From NCBI GenBank assembly GCA_021809545.1, contig JAKAYL010000014.1, positions 1-37,418 of the forward strand: DNA of 37,418 nt. The letters run 5' to 3'. The stretch is from Thermoplasmata archaeon. Lineage in GTDB: Archaea; Thermoplasmatota; Thermoplasmata; Lutacidiplasmatales; UBA184. The position numbers were made by a program, and so were the translations under genes. The notes beneath the pieces are model-generated. The model was not told the origin of the DNA and made no database searches. It was given only the letters and a program-made list of their open reading frames with translations. Below, piece after piece: positions 27,215 to 37,418 of this stretch (the first letter of the stretch is position 1; each line of letters starts with the position of its first letter).

Positions 27215-28006
27215 ATGGAGACCAAGTACGGCAAAACCGTGAAGGTCGCGGCACCCCCCCCTGCGGGGGTCCGGGGAATCGTGGTACAACCCATGGCCCT
27301 CGTGGCTCGGCAGTTCTTCAAGAGCCTCTGGCGCCCCTCGACCATCCTCTATCCGATGAAGGAGCGGCTCGAGAACCCCGAGTTCCGGGAAGAGGTCAAG
27401 GTCGAGAGCGGGGCCCCCATCGGGGTCGGCGAGATCTGGGACAACTATCGGGGGGTCCACGCCCTCAACATCAAGACCTGCATCTCCTGCAACCTCTGCG
27501 CCTTCTCCTGCCCGGACACCTGCATCGAGATGGTGAACGTCGACGCGGGGGGCGGGAAGAGCAAGAAGTGCCCCCAGATCGACTACGGCAAGTGCTCCTT
27601 CTGCGGCTTCTGCTCGGACGCCTGCCCGGAGGGGTGCCTCACCATGACCCCGGCGTACACGATCACCACCAACAACCGAAAGAACATGGTCTACAGCCCC
27701 GAGCGGATGTTCGAGGTGTTCAAGGTCAAGCTCCCGCAGAACCCGACCCGGATCGCGCTCCCGGCGAACGAGGATGTGATCCTGCTGGACCAGGACCTCT
27801 GCATCGGCTGCAACGCCTGCGCCCGGGACTGCCCGACCAAGTGCATCACGATGATCGAGATCCCCCGGGCCGAGGCAAAGCCCGGGGAGAAGCTCCCGAA
27901 GCGCATCTGGAAGGAGCCCTCGGTGAACGACTCGGAGTGCGTCCGCTGCGGGACCTGCATCTCCGTCTGCCCAAGGGAATGTCTCTACTGGGGTGCTAGG
28001 AAGTGA
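27215..28006 (+). CDS. nuoI: Extended NuoI-like subunit with four [4Fe-4S] binding motifs
   Basis: Four motifs: CISCNLCAFSCPDTC, CSFCGFCSDACPEGC, CIGCNACARDCPTKC, CVRCGTCISVCPREC; 263 aa. Confidence 0.92.
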   Translation: METKYGKTVKVAAPPPAGVRGIVVQPMALVARQFFKSLWRPSTILYPMKERLENPEFREEVKVESGAPIGVGEIWDNYRGVHALNIKTCISCNLCAFSCPDTCIEMVNVDAGGGKSKKCPQIDYGKCSFCGFCSDACPEGCLTMTPAYTITTNNRKNMVYSPERMFEVFKVKLPQNPTRIALPANEDVILLDQDLCIGCNACARDCPTKCITMIEIPRAEAKPGEKLPKRIWKEPSVNDSECVRCGTCISVCPRECLYWGARK

Positions 28007-28512
28007 ACGTCGACGGAGTGCTGTTCGCTCTCCTGGCCGGGGCCGGTCTCCTGACCGCGATCGCCGCCCTCCTCGCCCGGGAGATCGTCCACACCATCAT
28101 GTGGATCGCCATCCTCTTCGTCTCGCTCGGGCTCGTCTACTTCCTCCTGGAGGCCCCCTTCCTCGGGGTCCTCCAACTGGCGGTCTATGCCGGGGCCGTG
28201 ACCATCCTGCTTCTCTTCGCCATCATGGTCGTCAAGAAGCGCATCTTCAGCAAGGAGGCGGTGACAGGGATCGGTGTGAGCTCGGTGGCCCTCGCCGTGG
28301 CGCTCGCGACGCTCTTCACCCTGAACGCCAGCTCGGTCACCCCGCCCAACGGGGGTAGGGTGTACGACACGACCCTCCTTTCGGTGAGCCTCTTCGCAAG
28401 CTACGGGGCCTGGGTCCTTGCCCTGGGGTTCGTGGTCCTGAGCGCCCTCGTGGGGGCGGTCTACCTGGCCCGGGAGAGCCGGGGACGCCGGATCCGGGCG
28501 GAGGGGGAATGA
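28003..28512 (+). CDS. nuoJ: NADH-quinone oxidoreductase-like subunit J
   Basis: GTG start overlapping the nuoI stop; LEAPFLGVLQLAVYAGAVTILLLFAIMVVKK. Confidence 0.94.
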   Translation: MNVDGVLFALLAGAGLLTAIAALLAREIVHTIMWIAILFVSLGLVYFLLEAPFLGVLQLAVYAGAVTILLLFAIMVVKKRIFSKEAVTGIGVSSVALAVALATLFTLNASSVTPPNGGRVYDTTLLSVSLFASYGAWVLALGFVVLSALVGAVYLARESRGRRIRAEGE

Positions 28513-28829
28513 TTCCCCTCGACGAGCTCCTCGTCTTCAGCGGGCTCCTCTTCTCCATCGGCATCTTCGGGGTCTTGACCCGGCGCAACTTCATCATGCT
28601 CCTCATCTCGGTCGAGATCATCATGAACTCGGCCATCCTGAACTTCGTTACGTTCTCGGCCTACTCCCCCTCGAGCTCGGTCGCCCAGGCCGTCTCGGGG
28701 CAGGGGATCGCCGTCGTGCTCATCGGGCTCGCAGCCACCGAGGTGGCCCTCGGTCTCGCCATCGTCCTCGCGCTGAACCGGATCATCGGGAGCGTGGACG
28801 TCGCCAAGGCCATGGAACTCAGGCTCTGA
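28509..28829 (+). CDS. nuoK: NADH-quinone oxidoreductase-like subunit K
   Basis: GIFGVLTRRNFIMLLISVEIIMNSAILNFV, GLAATEVALGLAIVLAL. Confidence 0.95.
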   Translation: MIPLDELLVFSGLLFSIGIFGVLTRRNFIMLLISVEIIMNSAILNFVTFSAYSPSSSVAQAVSGQGIAVVLIGLAATEVALGLAIVLALNRIIGSVDVAKAMELRL

Positions 28830-28836
28830 GGAGGGG

Positions 28837-30909
28837 GTGGTCGGTCTGGATTTCTTCGTATACGCATTCCTGGTCCCGCTCCTTCCGGCCCTCGCCTTCG
28901 TGGTGCTCGGCCTGACCGGGAAGTCCTTCCGGAACGGTGGAGGGCTCCTCGCCGTCGGGGCCGAGGGGCTCGCCCTCCTCCTGAGCGTCTTCTTCGCGTA
29001 CGAGGAGTCCGTCTCCACTACGGGGATCTACCACGACTCGAGCTTCGTCTGGATGGGCCTCCCCGACGGAACGAATTTCGTCATGGGGACCCTCATGAGC
29101 CCCCTCGGCGCGCTCATGCTCCTCGTGGTGAACATCGTCGGCTTCCTCGTCGTCGTCTACTCGCTCGAGTACATGTCCCACGAGGAGGGCCTCCCCCGCT
29201 ACTACGCCGAGCTCATGCTCTTCCTGACGGCGATGAACCTCGTCTGCCTGGCCGACAACTTCCTCGAGTTCATCCTCGCCTGGGAGCTCGTGGGGCTGTG
29301 CTCCTACCTCCTCATCGGCTTCTTCTGGAAGAAGCCCGAGGCCGCCTCGGCCGCCAAGAAGGCGTTCCTCGTGACGCGCGTGGGGGACGTCCTCTTCTTC
29401 GTCGGGGTCTTCATCTTCTTCACCTCCCTCGCCGGGGTCGTCAACCCCTCGATCACCACGCTCCCCTACCAGGGACAGGTCTGCCCGGGAGGGCAAGTGA
29501 CCTGGGCCTGCGCCGGGTTCACCTTCGCCCCGCCCAACGCCAACTCCAACGCCCCCTTCCTCGCCCCGGGGACCATCACATCCCCAGGGTACGGCTCGAA
29601 CCTCATGACCCTCGCCGGCCTCCTCATCCTCGGCGGGGCGGCCGGGAAGAGCGCCCAGTTCCCGCTCCACACATGGCTCCCCGATGCCATGGAGGGCCCC
29701 ACGACGGTCAGCGCCCTCATCCACGCGGCCACGATGGTAGCGGCCGGTGTCTTCCTCCTCGCGATCACCTCGATCTACATCGGCTTCACTTCGACCGCGG
29801 CGCTCGTCATTCTGGGGATCGGCAGCTTCACGAGCCTCTTCGCCGGGACCATGGGAGTGGTCGCCCGCGACATCAAACGCGTCATCGCCTACTCCACCAT
29901 GTCCCAACTCGGGTACATGGTCATGGGGGTCGGCGCCTCCTCCCTGGTCCTGGTCGGACCGGGGGACGCCATGTTCCATCTCTTCACCCACGCCTTCTTC
30001 AAGGCGCTCCTGTTCCTTTCGGCGGGGTCGGTCATCCACGCCGTCGGCACGCAGGACCTCTTTGCGATGGGGGGCCTCCTCCGAAAGATGCCCGTTACCG
30101 CGTTCACCATGCTCATCGGTGCGCTCGCGCTCTCCGGGATCCCTCCGTTCTCGGGCTTCTTCTCCAAGGACGGGCTCCTGGCCCTCACCTGGGCCGCCTC
30201 CCAGCACTACGCTGTCGCCCTTCCCTTCTTCCTCCTCGCGCTCGTCGGGGTCTTCCTGACCGGGTTCTACATCTTCCGGCTCTGGTTCCTCACCTTCAGC
30301 GGCTCGCACTCCCGGACCCCCGGGCTCCACGGGCACGAGCCCAGCTGGATCATGCGGGCCCCCCTCGTGGCCCTCGCCGGGCTCACGCTGGTTGCCGGAG
30401 TGCTCCCGTTGTTCGGAGGCTTCGCGAACCTGCTTCCCGGGGTCCAGTGGGGCACCCTCGGGTACTCCTACACCTCTTCGGGCTGGGTCTTCTCCTCAAG
30501 TGACCTGATGGTAGCGATCGCCTCCCTCGTGCTCGCCTTCGCGGGCGTCGGGACCGCCTACGTCTTCTGGGGCAACGGGCGGGTCTTCTCCCTCCCCGAG
30601 AACAGCTGGCTGCGGGCCCCTCACACCCTCCTCCTCCGCAAGTACTACTTCGACGAAGTCTACGACGGACTGGCCCACGGGGTTATCCTGGGGGTCGCCC
30701 GTGGCCTCGACTGGTTCGACCGCTACGTGATCGACGGGACCATCCATGCCTTCGAGCGCCTGTTCAGCCAGGCCTCCGAACGGGGACGCCGGATCCAGAG
30801 CGGACTGGTCTCGAACTACGCCTCCTGGATCGCCCTGGGGCTCGTCGTGCTCCTGGTGGCGATCATCTACGGCATCCCGTGGCTTGACTCTCTGTGGGGG
30901 GGAGGATGA
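28837..30909 (+). CDS. nuoL: NADH-quinone oxidoreductase-like subunit L
   Basis: EFILAWELVGLCSYLLIGFF, SAQFPLHTWLPDAMEGPTTVSALIHAATMVAAGVFLL, IAYSTMSQLGYM; GTG start. Confidence 0.96.
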   Translation: MVGLDFFVYAFLVPLLPALAFVVLGLTGKSFRNGGGLLAVGAEGLALLLSVFFAYEESVSTTGIYHDSSFVWMGLPDGTNFVMGTLMSPLGALMLLVVNIVGFLVVVYSLEYMSHEEGLPRYYAELMLFLTAMNLVCLADNFLEFILAWELVGLCSYLLIGFFWKKPEAASAAKKAFLVTRVGDVLFFVGVFIFFTSLAGVVNPSITTLPYQGQVCPGGQVTWACAGFTFAPPNANSNAPFLAPGTITSPGYGSNLMTLAGLLILGGAAGKSAQFPLHTWLPDAMEGPTTVSALIHAATMVAAGVFLLAITSIYIGFTSTAALVILGIGSFTSLFAGTMGVVARDIKRVIAYSTMSQLGYMVMGVGASSLVLVGPGDAMFHLFTHAFFKALLFLSAGSVIHAVGTQDLFAMGGLLRKMPVTAFTMLIGALALSGIPPFSGFFSKDGLLALTWAASQHYAVALPFFLLALVGVFLTGFYIFRLWFLTFSGSHSRTPGLHGHEPSWIMRAPLVALAGLTLVAGVLPLFGGFANLLPGVQWGTLGYSYTSSGWVFSSSDLMVAIASLVLAFAGVGTAYVFWGNGRVFSLPENSWLRAPHTLLLRKYYFDEVYDGLAHGVILGVARGLDWFDRYVIDGTIHAFERLFSQASERGRRIQSGLVSNYASWIALGLVVLLVAIIYGIPWLDSLWGGG

Positions 30910-32441
30910 GCCTCGACCTCTCTCCCCTGACGTACCTCCTCGCCTTGGCCTTCGGAGGGACGCTCCTCACCTTCTTCGCGGGGAGCAGGGCCCGCTGGAT
31001 CGCCCTCGCGACCGCGGTCGGCACCCTCGGGATCTCGATCTGGCTCCTCGCCAATTTCCAGCTGGGCCTTGCGACGGACTACCAGTTCGTCCAGGTGACC
31101 CACTGGCTCACGCTCTCGACGGGGGGGAGCGCGGGCCTCGCGGTCAACTACACCGTGGGCATCGACGGGATCAGCCTGCCCTTCCTCCTCCTCTCCGCGA
31201 TCCTCACCCTCGTCACGGTCATCTACCATTGGGACGAACGGAAGAACCCGGCGGGTTTCTTCGGTCTCGTCGGGCTCACGAACGCAGGGCTCCTCGGGGT
31301 GTTCGTCGCCCTCGACGTGCTCCTCTTCTTCGCCTTCTGGGAGATCGTCCTTATCCCGATGTTCTTCCTCATCGGGCACTGGGGAGGCACCCGGCGGCAC
31401 TACGCTTCCCTCAAGTTCTTCGTCTACACCCATGTGGCGAGCGTCGTCACCCTGGTGAGCCTCTTCGCCATGGTCTTCCTCGGCAACTGGGGCTCGATGG
31501 ACTTTGGCGGCAGCATCTCGACAGCGGACGTCGCCGCGCTCAACGTCCAGAGCATCCCCCAGATCACCCAGGTGCTCATGTTCGGGGCGCTCTTCTTTGG
31601 CTTCGGGGTGAAGCTCCCCATGGTCCCCTTCCACACCTGGCTGCCCGATGCCCACGTCGAGGCTCCCACCGGAGGCTCGGTGCTCCTCGCCGGGATGCTC
31701 CTGAAGATGGGGGCCTATGGGCTCATCCGGATCGCCTTCCCGCTCCTCCCGTACGGACACGTGGCGGCCGAACCGGTCGTGCTCGGCATCGCCTTCCTCT
31801 CCATCGTCTGGGGGGCCTTCCTTTCCCTCGCCCAACGGGACCTGAAACGGATGGTCGCCTTCTCCTCGATCAACCACATGGGGATCGTTCTCCTTGCGAT
31901 CGCCCTGTGGACGCAGCTCAGCGTCACGGCGGCCGTGCTCCTCATGTTCGCCCACGGGCTGGTGAGCGGCCTCCTCTTCCTGCTCTCGGGGTCGGTCCAC
32001 CACACCTTCGGGACCCGGGACATCCCCTCGATCGGCGGGATCACCTCGCGCACCCCCATCCTCTCCACGATGCTCATCATCGGCTCGCTGGCCTCCCTCG
32101 GGTTGCCCTCTCTCGTGAGCTTCCCGGCCGAGTTCTCCGCGTTCCTCGCCACCTGGGAGGCCCTGGGATGGTGGATCCTCCTACCGCTCTTCGCTCTCGT
32201 GATCACGGCGGGGTTCTATCTGTGGATGCTGCAGAGGCTTTCGTTCGGGCCCGCCCACGGCATTCCTGAGAAGGCGAGGGATCTCCCCTTCAACGAGATG
32301 CTGGCCATGGGTCTCCTTGTCTCCCTGATCGTGCTCTACGGGATCCTGCCCTACCTCATCGTCCAGTTGATCCCCCACAGCGCCATCTTCGCCACCCAGT
32401 GCTTCCACGGAGGTTCCACCGTATGTGCGACCCAACCATGA
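30906..32441 (+). CDS. nuoM: NADH-quinone oxidoreductase-like subunit M
   Basis: FWEIVLIPMFFLIGHWGG, KLPMVPFHTWLPDAHVEAPTGGSVLLAGMLLKMGAYGLIR, MVAFSSINHMG; ATGA overlap with nuoL. Confidence 0.96.
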   Translation: MSLDLSPLTYLLALAFGGTLLTFFAGSRARWIALATAVGTLGISIWLLANFQLGLATDYQFVQVTHWLTLSTGGSAGLAVNYTVGIDGISLPFLLLSAILTLVTVIYHWDERKNPAGFFGLVGLTNAGLLGVFVALDVLLFFAFWEIVLIPMFFLIGHWGGTRRHYASLKFFVYTHVASVVTLVSLFAMVFLGNWGSMDFGGSISTADVAALNVQSIPQITQVLMFGALFFGFGVKLPMVPFHTWLPDAHVEAPTGGSVLLAGMLLKMGAYGLIRIAFPLLPYGHVAAEPVVLGIAFLSIVWGAFLSLAQRDLKRMVAFSSINHMGIVLLAIALWTQLSVTAAVLLMFAHGLVSGLLFLLSGSVHHTFGTRDIPSIGGITSRTPILSTMLIIGSLASLGLPSLVSFPAEFSAFLATWEALGWWILLPLFALVITAGFYLWMLQRLSFGPAHGIPEKARDLPFNEMLAMGLLVSLIVLYGILPYLIVQLIPHSAIFATQCFHGGSTVCATQP

Positions 32442-32457
32442 GTGAGGGAGGCGGGGC

Positions 32458-34029
32458 ATGAGCTACACGATCCCCACGATCTCGCCGTACACGCCGGAGA
32501 TCTCGCTCCTCGTGGCCGTCGTGCTGATCTTCCTGCTCGACGTGGCGGGGGTCAAGAGCCGGATCCTTCTCGGGGGAGCCACTTCCCTCTTCCTCCTCCT
32601 CGCTTTCTTGGAGGTCTTGGCGGACCTCGGGACGTGGCCCCTGCAGGGTCTCTCGACCCTGCCGTCCGGCTATCTGGGCACGCTCCAGGGCCCGGTGATC
32701 TTCACCTCTTTCGGGCTCATCTTCCAGGGCATCTTCCTCGCGGTGGCCCTCATCGTGGGATTCGCCAGTATCTCGGACCCCGACGAGGAGGGGGCTCCCA
32801 CGTTCTACGCGCTCCTCACGCTTGCGGCGATCGGGATGCTCTTCGTGGCCGTCTCGGCCGACCTCATCCTCCTTCTCCTCTCCATTGAGATCACAGGGAT
32901 CGCCACCTACGCCCTCGTGGGATACACCCGCCGGGACCGCAGGGCCCTCGAGGCGGCGATGAAGTTCTACATCATCGGGGCCCTTTCCACGGCCATCAGC
33001 TTCTTTGGAGCGAGCCTGCTCTACGGGGCCTACGGGACGACACAGCTCTCCGCCTTCTCCACCCTCCCGGCGAACCACGAGCTCGCGCTCATGGGCTTCG
33101 GGATGGTCGCCGCCGGGCTGGCCTTCAAGGCAACCCTCGTCCCCTTCCACATGTGGGCCGTCGATGTGTACGACGGGGCGGGCCCGAACGTCGCGGGCTT
33201 CCTCTCGGGGGGAAGCAAGAAGATGGGACTCTTCGCGCTCTTCGTCGTCTTCGTGGCCGCCGTCCGGGTCTTCGGGGCCGCGGAAGGCTACGTTCTCTTC
33301 CTCGCCTTGGGCAGCCTCGCCGTCATCACGATGACGCTGGGGAACGTGCTCGCCCTCGAGCAGAAGACCATGAAACGGATGCTGGCCTACTCCTCGATCG
33401 CCCAGGCCGGATACATGCTCCTAGGGGTCGCCATCGACACCCCCGCGGCCCTCGCCGGTGCCACCCTGCAGATCACCGCGGACGTCCTCATGAAGACGGG
33501 CGCCTTCGTGGTCGTCGGGGCTGCGGCGAGCCTCGGTATCGGCCCCCTCATCACGGACTACAAGGGATTGGGCCACTCCCGCCCCGGGATCTCCGCGAGC
33601 TTTGCCATCATGCTCCTCTCGCTCGCCGGCATGCCCCTCACCCTCGGCTTCGTGGGGAAGTTCTACCTCTTCTTCGCCGCCGTGGAGGCCCCCGGCTACT
33701 TCATCCTCCTCGCCATCGCCGGATTGCTCAACAGTGCGATCTCGGTCTTCTACTACGCCCGGATCCTGCGCCTCATGTACATGCCGGACGACTCCAAGGC
33801 TCCCGCCTCCGACGGACACTCCCTCACCCATTCCACCTTGGGTTCCGCCACGGGCCCCGCCACCCCCCGGTGGGCAAGCCTTCGCTCCGAGATCACGGCG
33901 GTCGGCACCGCCCGGTGGATCACCATCGTCAGCGTGGCCGTCCTGCTCGTCCTTTTCGGCATCTATCCGACCACCCTGGTCGGAGCGATGAACAGCGCCG
34001 CCCAGCAGTTCTGGACCATCGGCTTCTGA
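32458..34029 (+). CDS. nuoN: NADH-quinone oxidoreductase-like subunit N
   Basis: LVPFHMWAVDVYDGAGPNVAGFLSGGSKKMG, RMLAYSSIAQAGYMLLG. Confidence 0.95.
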   Translation: MSYTIPTISPYTPEISLLVAVVLIFLLDVAGVKSRILLGGATSLFLLLAFLEVLADLGTWPLQGLSTLPSGYLGTLQGPVIFTSFGLIFQGIFLAVALIVGFASISDPDEEGAPTFYALLTLAAIGMLFVAVSADLILLLLSIEITGIATYALVGYTRRDRRALEAAMKFYIIGALSTAISFFGASLLYGAYGTTQLSAFSTLPANHELALMGFGMVAAGLAFKATLVPFHMWAVDVYDGAGPNVAGFLSGGSKKMGLFALFVVFVAAVRVFGAAEGYVLFLALGSLAVITMTLGNVLALEQKTMKRMLAYSSIAQAGYMLLGVAIDTPAALAGATLQITADVLMKTGAFVVVGAAASLGIGPLITDYKGLGHSRPGISASFAIMLLSLAGMPLTLGFVGKFYLFFAAVEAPGYFILLAIAGLLNSAISVFYYARILRLMYMPDDSKAPASDGHSLTHSTLGSATGPATPRWASLRSEITAVGTARWITIVSVAVLLVLFGIYPTTLVGAMNSAAQQFWTIGF

Positions 34030-34042
34030 AACCGCCGGTAGT

Positions 34043-35262
34043 TCAGGCGCCTTCCCCTTTCATCGAGTACGAGCGACCCTTCCATCGCACTTCCTTGCGG
34101 AAGAGCCCGTTCGCCAGCGACCGGAGAAGGAGCGCCAGGTAGAAGGCCGCCCCGAGGGGATAGGTGAGCGCATAGGCGGGCGGGGCCCGCAGCGCGTGTT
34201 GGAAGGCTGCCTGTTTGAGCAGGGTGACACTGATGGCCACGAGGGACACGAGGACCCAGACGAGGGACAGGTAGAGGAAGGCCAGCCCCAGGATGAGGAA
34301 GGGGGAGAGGAAGAGGGCGAAGATCCCGAAGAAGAAGGAGACCTGGCGCCACGCCCGGAACTCGGTGCCGTGGACGTTCTTCACCAGACCCTCGAACATC
34401 TCGTGCCGGTTGGTGTACATCCGGGTCGTCACCAGGTCGGGGGCCCAGAGCACGCGCAGCGATCCTCCGGCCGACTTCACCCGCTCGGCGAGCTTGACAT
34501 CCTCCAGAACGTAGCCCCGGACGGCCGTGTGGCCGCCGGCCCGCTCGTAGGCGCCCCGGGAGACCATCAGGAACTGGCCGTTGGCCATCGCCCGTCGGGA
34601 ATCCGGCCGGTTGACCCGGTGGGGCATGAAATAGGTCAGGACGAACTGGGTGTACATCGGTAGCACCACGTTCTCCCAGAACCCCTTCATCACGACCCTG
34701 GCGGCGAAGGTGACGAGGCCGTGCCCACCCCGGGTGAGCTCCGTAGCGGCGGCCCGCACTGCGGTAGGGGCCAGCCGGACGTCGGCATCCAGGAAGAGGA
34801 GGAGATCCCCCTGAGCGCGAAGGTACCCCGTGTGGCAGGCCCAGTTCTTCCCGACCCAGCCCGGGGGAAGTGGAGGCTCAGGGATCACGAGGGGCCGCAA
34901 GGGATGCTGTCGGGCCCGTTCCTCGGTCCCGTCCTTCGACTCCGCGCAAACGACAATCACCTCCATCCGGGACCCCTTCTCCGCACCGAGGTCCTGGTGA
35001 CCGAGGTCGTCGAGGACCCGACCGAGGTCCTCCGCTTCGTCCTTGGCCGGGATGATCACGCTCAGGGAGACGGGTTGCTCCAGCGGGGGGAGGTCCGCAG
35101 CACGTAGCGACGGCGTCTTCAAGGCGAGGAAGAGAGCGGCCCCCTGCCCGACAAGGATGAGAAAGAGATAGACTACCGCGAGGAGGGTACCGGTGACCGG
35201 CTGGACAAGGAGGCCGAGCGGAAGGAAGGAGAAGGCCGCAAGGTTGTCACGAACTAAGGACA

Positions 35263-35263
<1 letters not shown>
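34043..35263 (-). CDS. Membrane-associated GT2 family glycosyltransferase (HpnB/CrtQ-like)
   Basis: SVIIPAKDEAEDLGRVLDDL, GWVGKNWACHTGYLRAQGDLLLFLDADVRL, EDVKLAERVKSAG, N- and C-terminal TM segments; TGATG overlap with the gyrB stop. Confidence 0.87.
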
Positions 35264-37338
<2,075 letters not shown>

Positions 37339-37366
37339 GCCCGAGAGAGGAGAGACAGCGGAGGAT

Positions 37367-37418
37367 ATGGCTTTGAGGATTCTCGCTCGGATGCCGGAAA
37401 CAGGCGAAGGGAGAATGC
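37367..37418 (+). CDS. Possible start of a CDS running off the window
   Basis: GGAGG at 37360-37364 then ATG: MALRILARMPETGEGRM..., open to window end; too short to identify. Confidence 0.3.
   Translation, partial: MALRILARMPETGEGRM

Noticed and set aside
24938-27460. 840-aa minus-strand ORF antisense to nuoD/nuoH
   Set aside because: Acidic low-complexity composition and full overlap with unmistakable nuo genes; codon-bias artefact.
28819-30336. 505-aa minus-strand ORF antisense to nuoL
   Set aside because: E/G/D-rich shadow ORF; nuoL motifs on the plus strand explain the region.

Overview
37.4 kb of GC-rich, gene-dense archaeal chromosome. The gene families and archaeal TATA signals suggest a Thermoplasmatota-like lineage; this is inference from gene content, with no search run. 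Contents left to right: C-terminus of a surface protein; ABC-2 transporter; SHMT-like PLP enzyme; DUF92 membrane protein; queC; small membrane protein; bacterial-type cobT; M1 (tricorn-interacting-factor-like) aminopeptidase. Then a minus-strand block: yjbQ-like, tldD, tldE, purN-purM fusion, EamA transporter, purQ, double zinc-ribbon protein, family 5 uracil-DNA glycosylase. Then a surface-glycan-like module: APS kinase, epimerase with inserted zinc ribbon, phosphodiesterase, GT2. Then a tetraether lipid synthase (Tes)-like radical SAM protein, divergent from an 11-subunit complex I operon (nuoABCDHIJKLMN, no nuoEFG), a membrane GT2, gyrB and a tRNA gene. Strongest finding: a tRNA-Arg(UCU) interrupted by a 31-nt intron in its T-loop (position 59/60) with a near-canonical bulge-helix-bulge. 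Other notable items: a NuoI with four CX2CX2CX3CPX2C motifs, a PurN-PurM fusion in reverse order to eukaryotic GART, and a perfect 8-bp dyad in the tes/nuo divergent region. No CRISPR, rRNA or mobile element was recognised.
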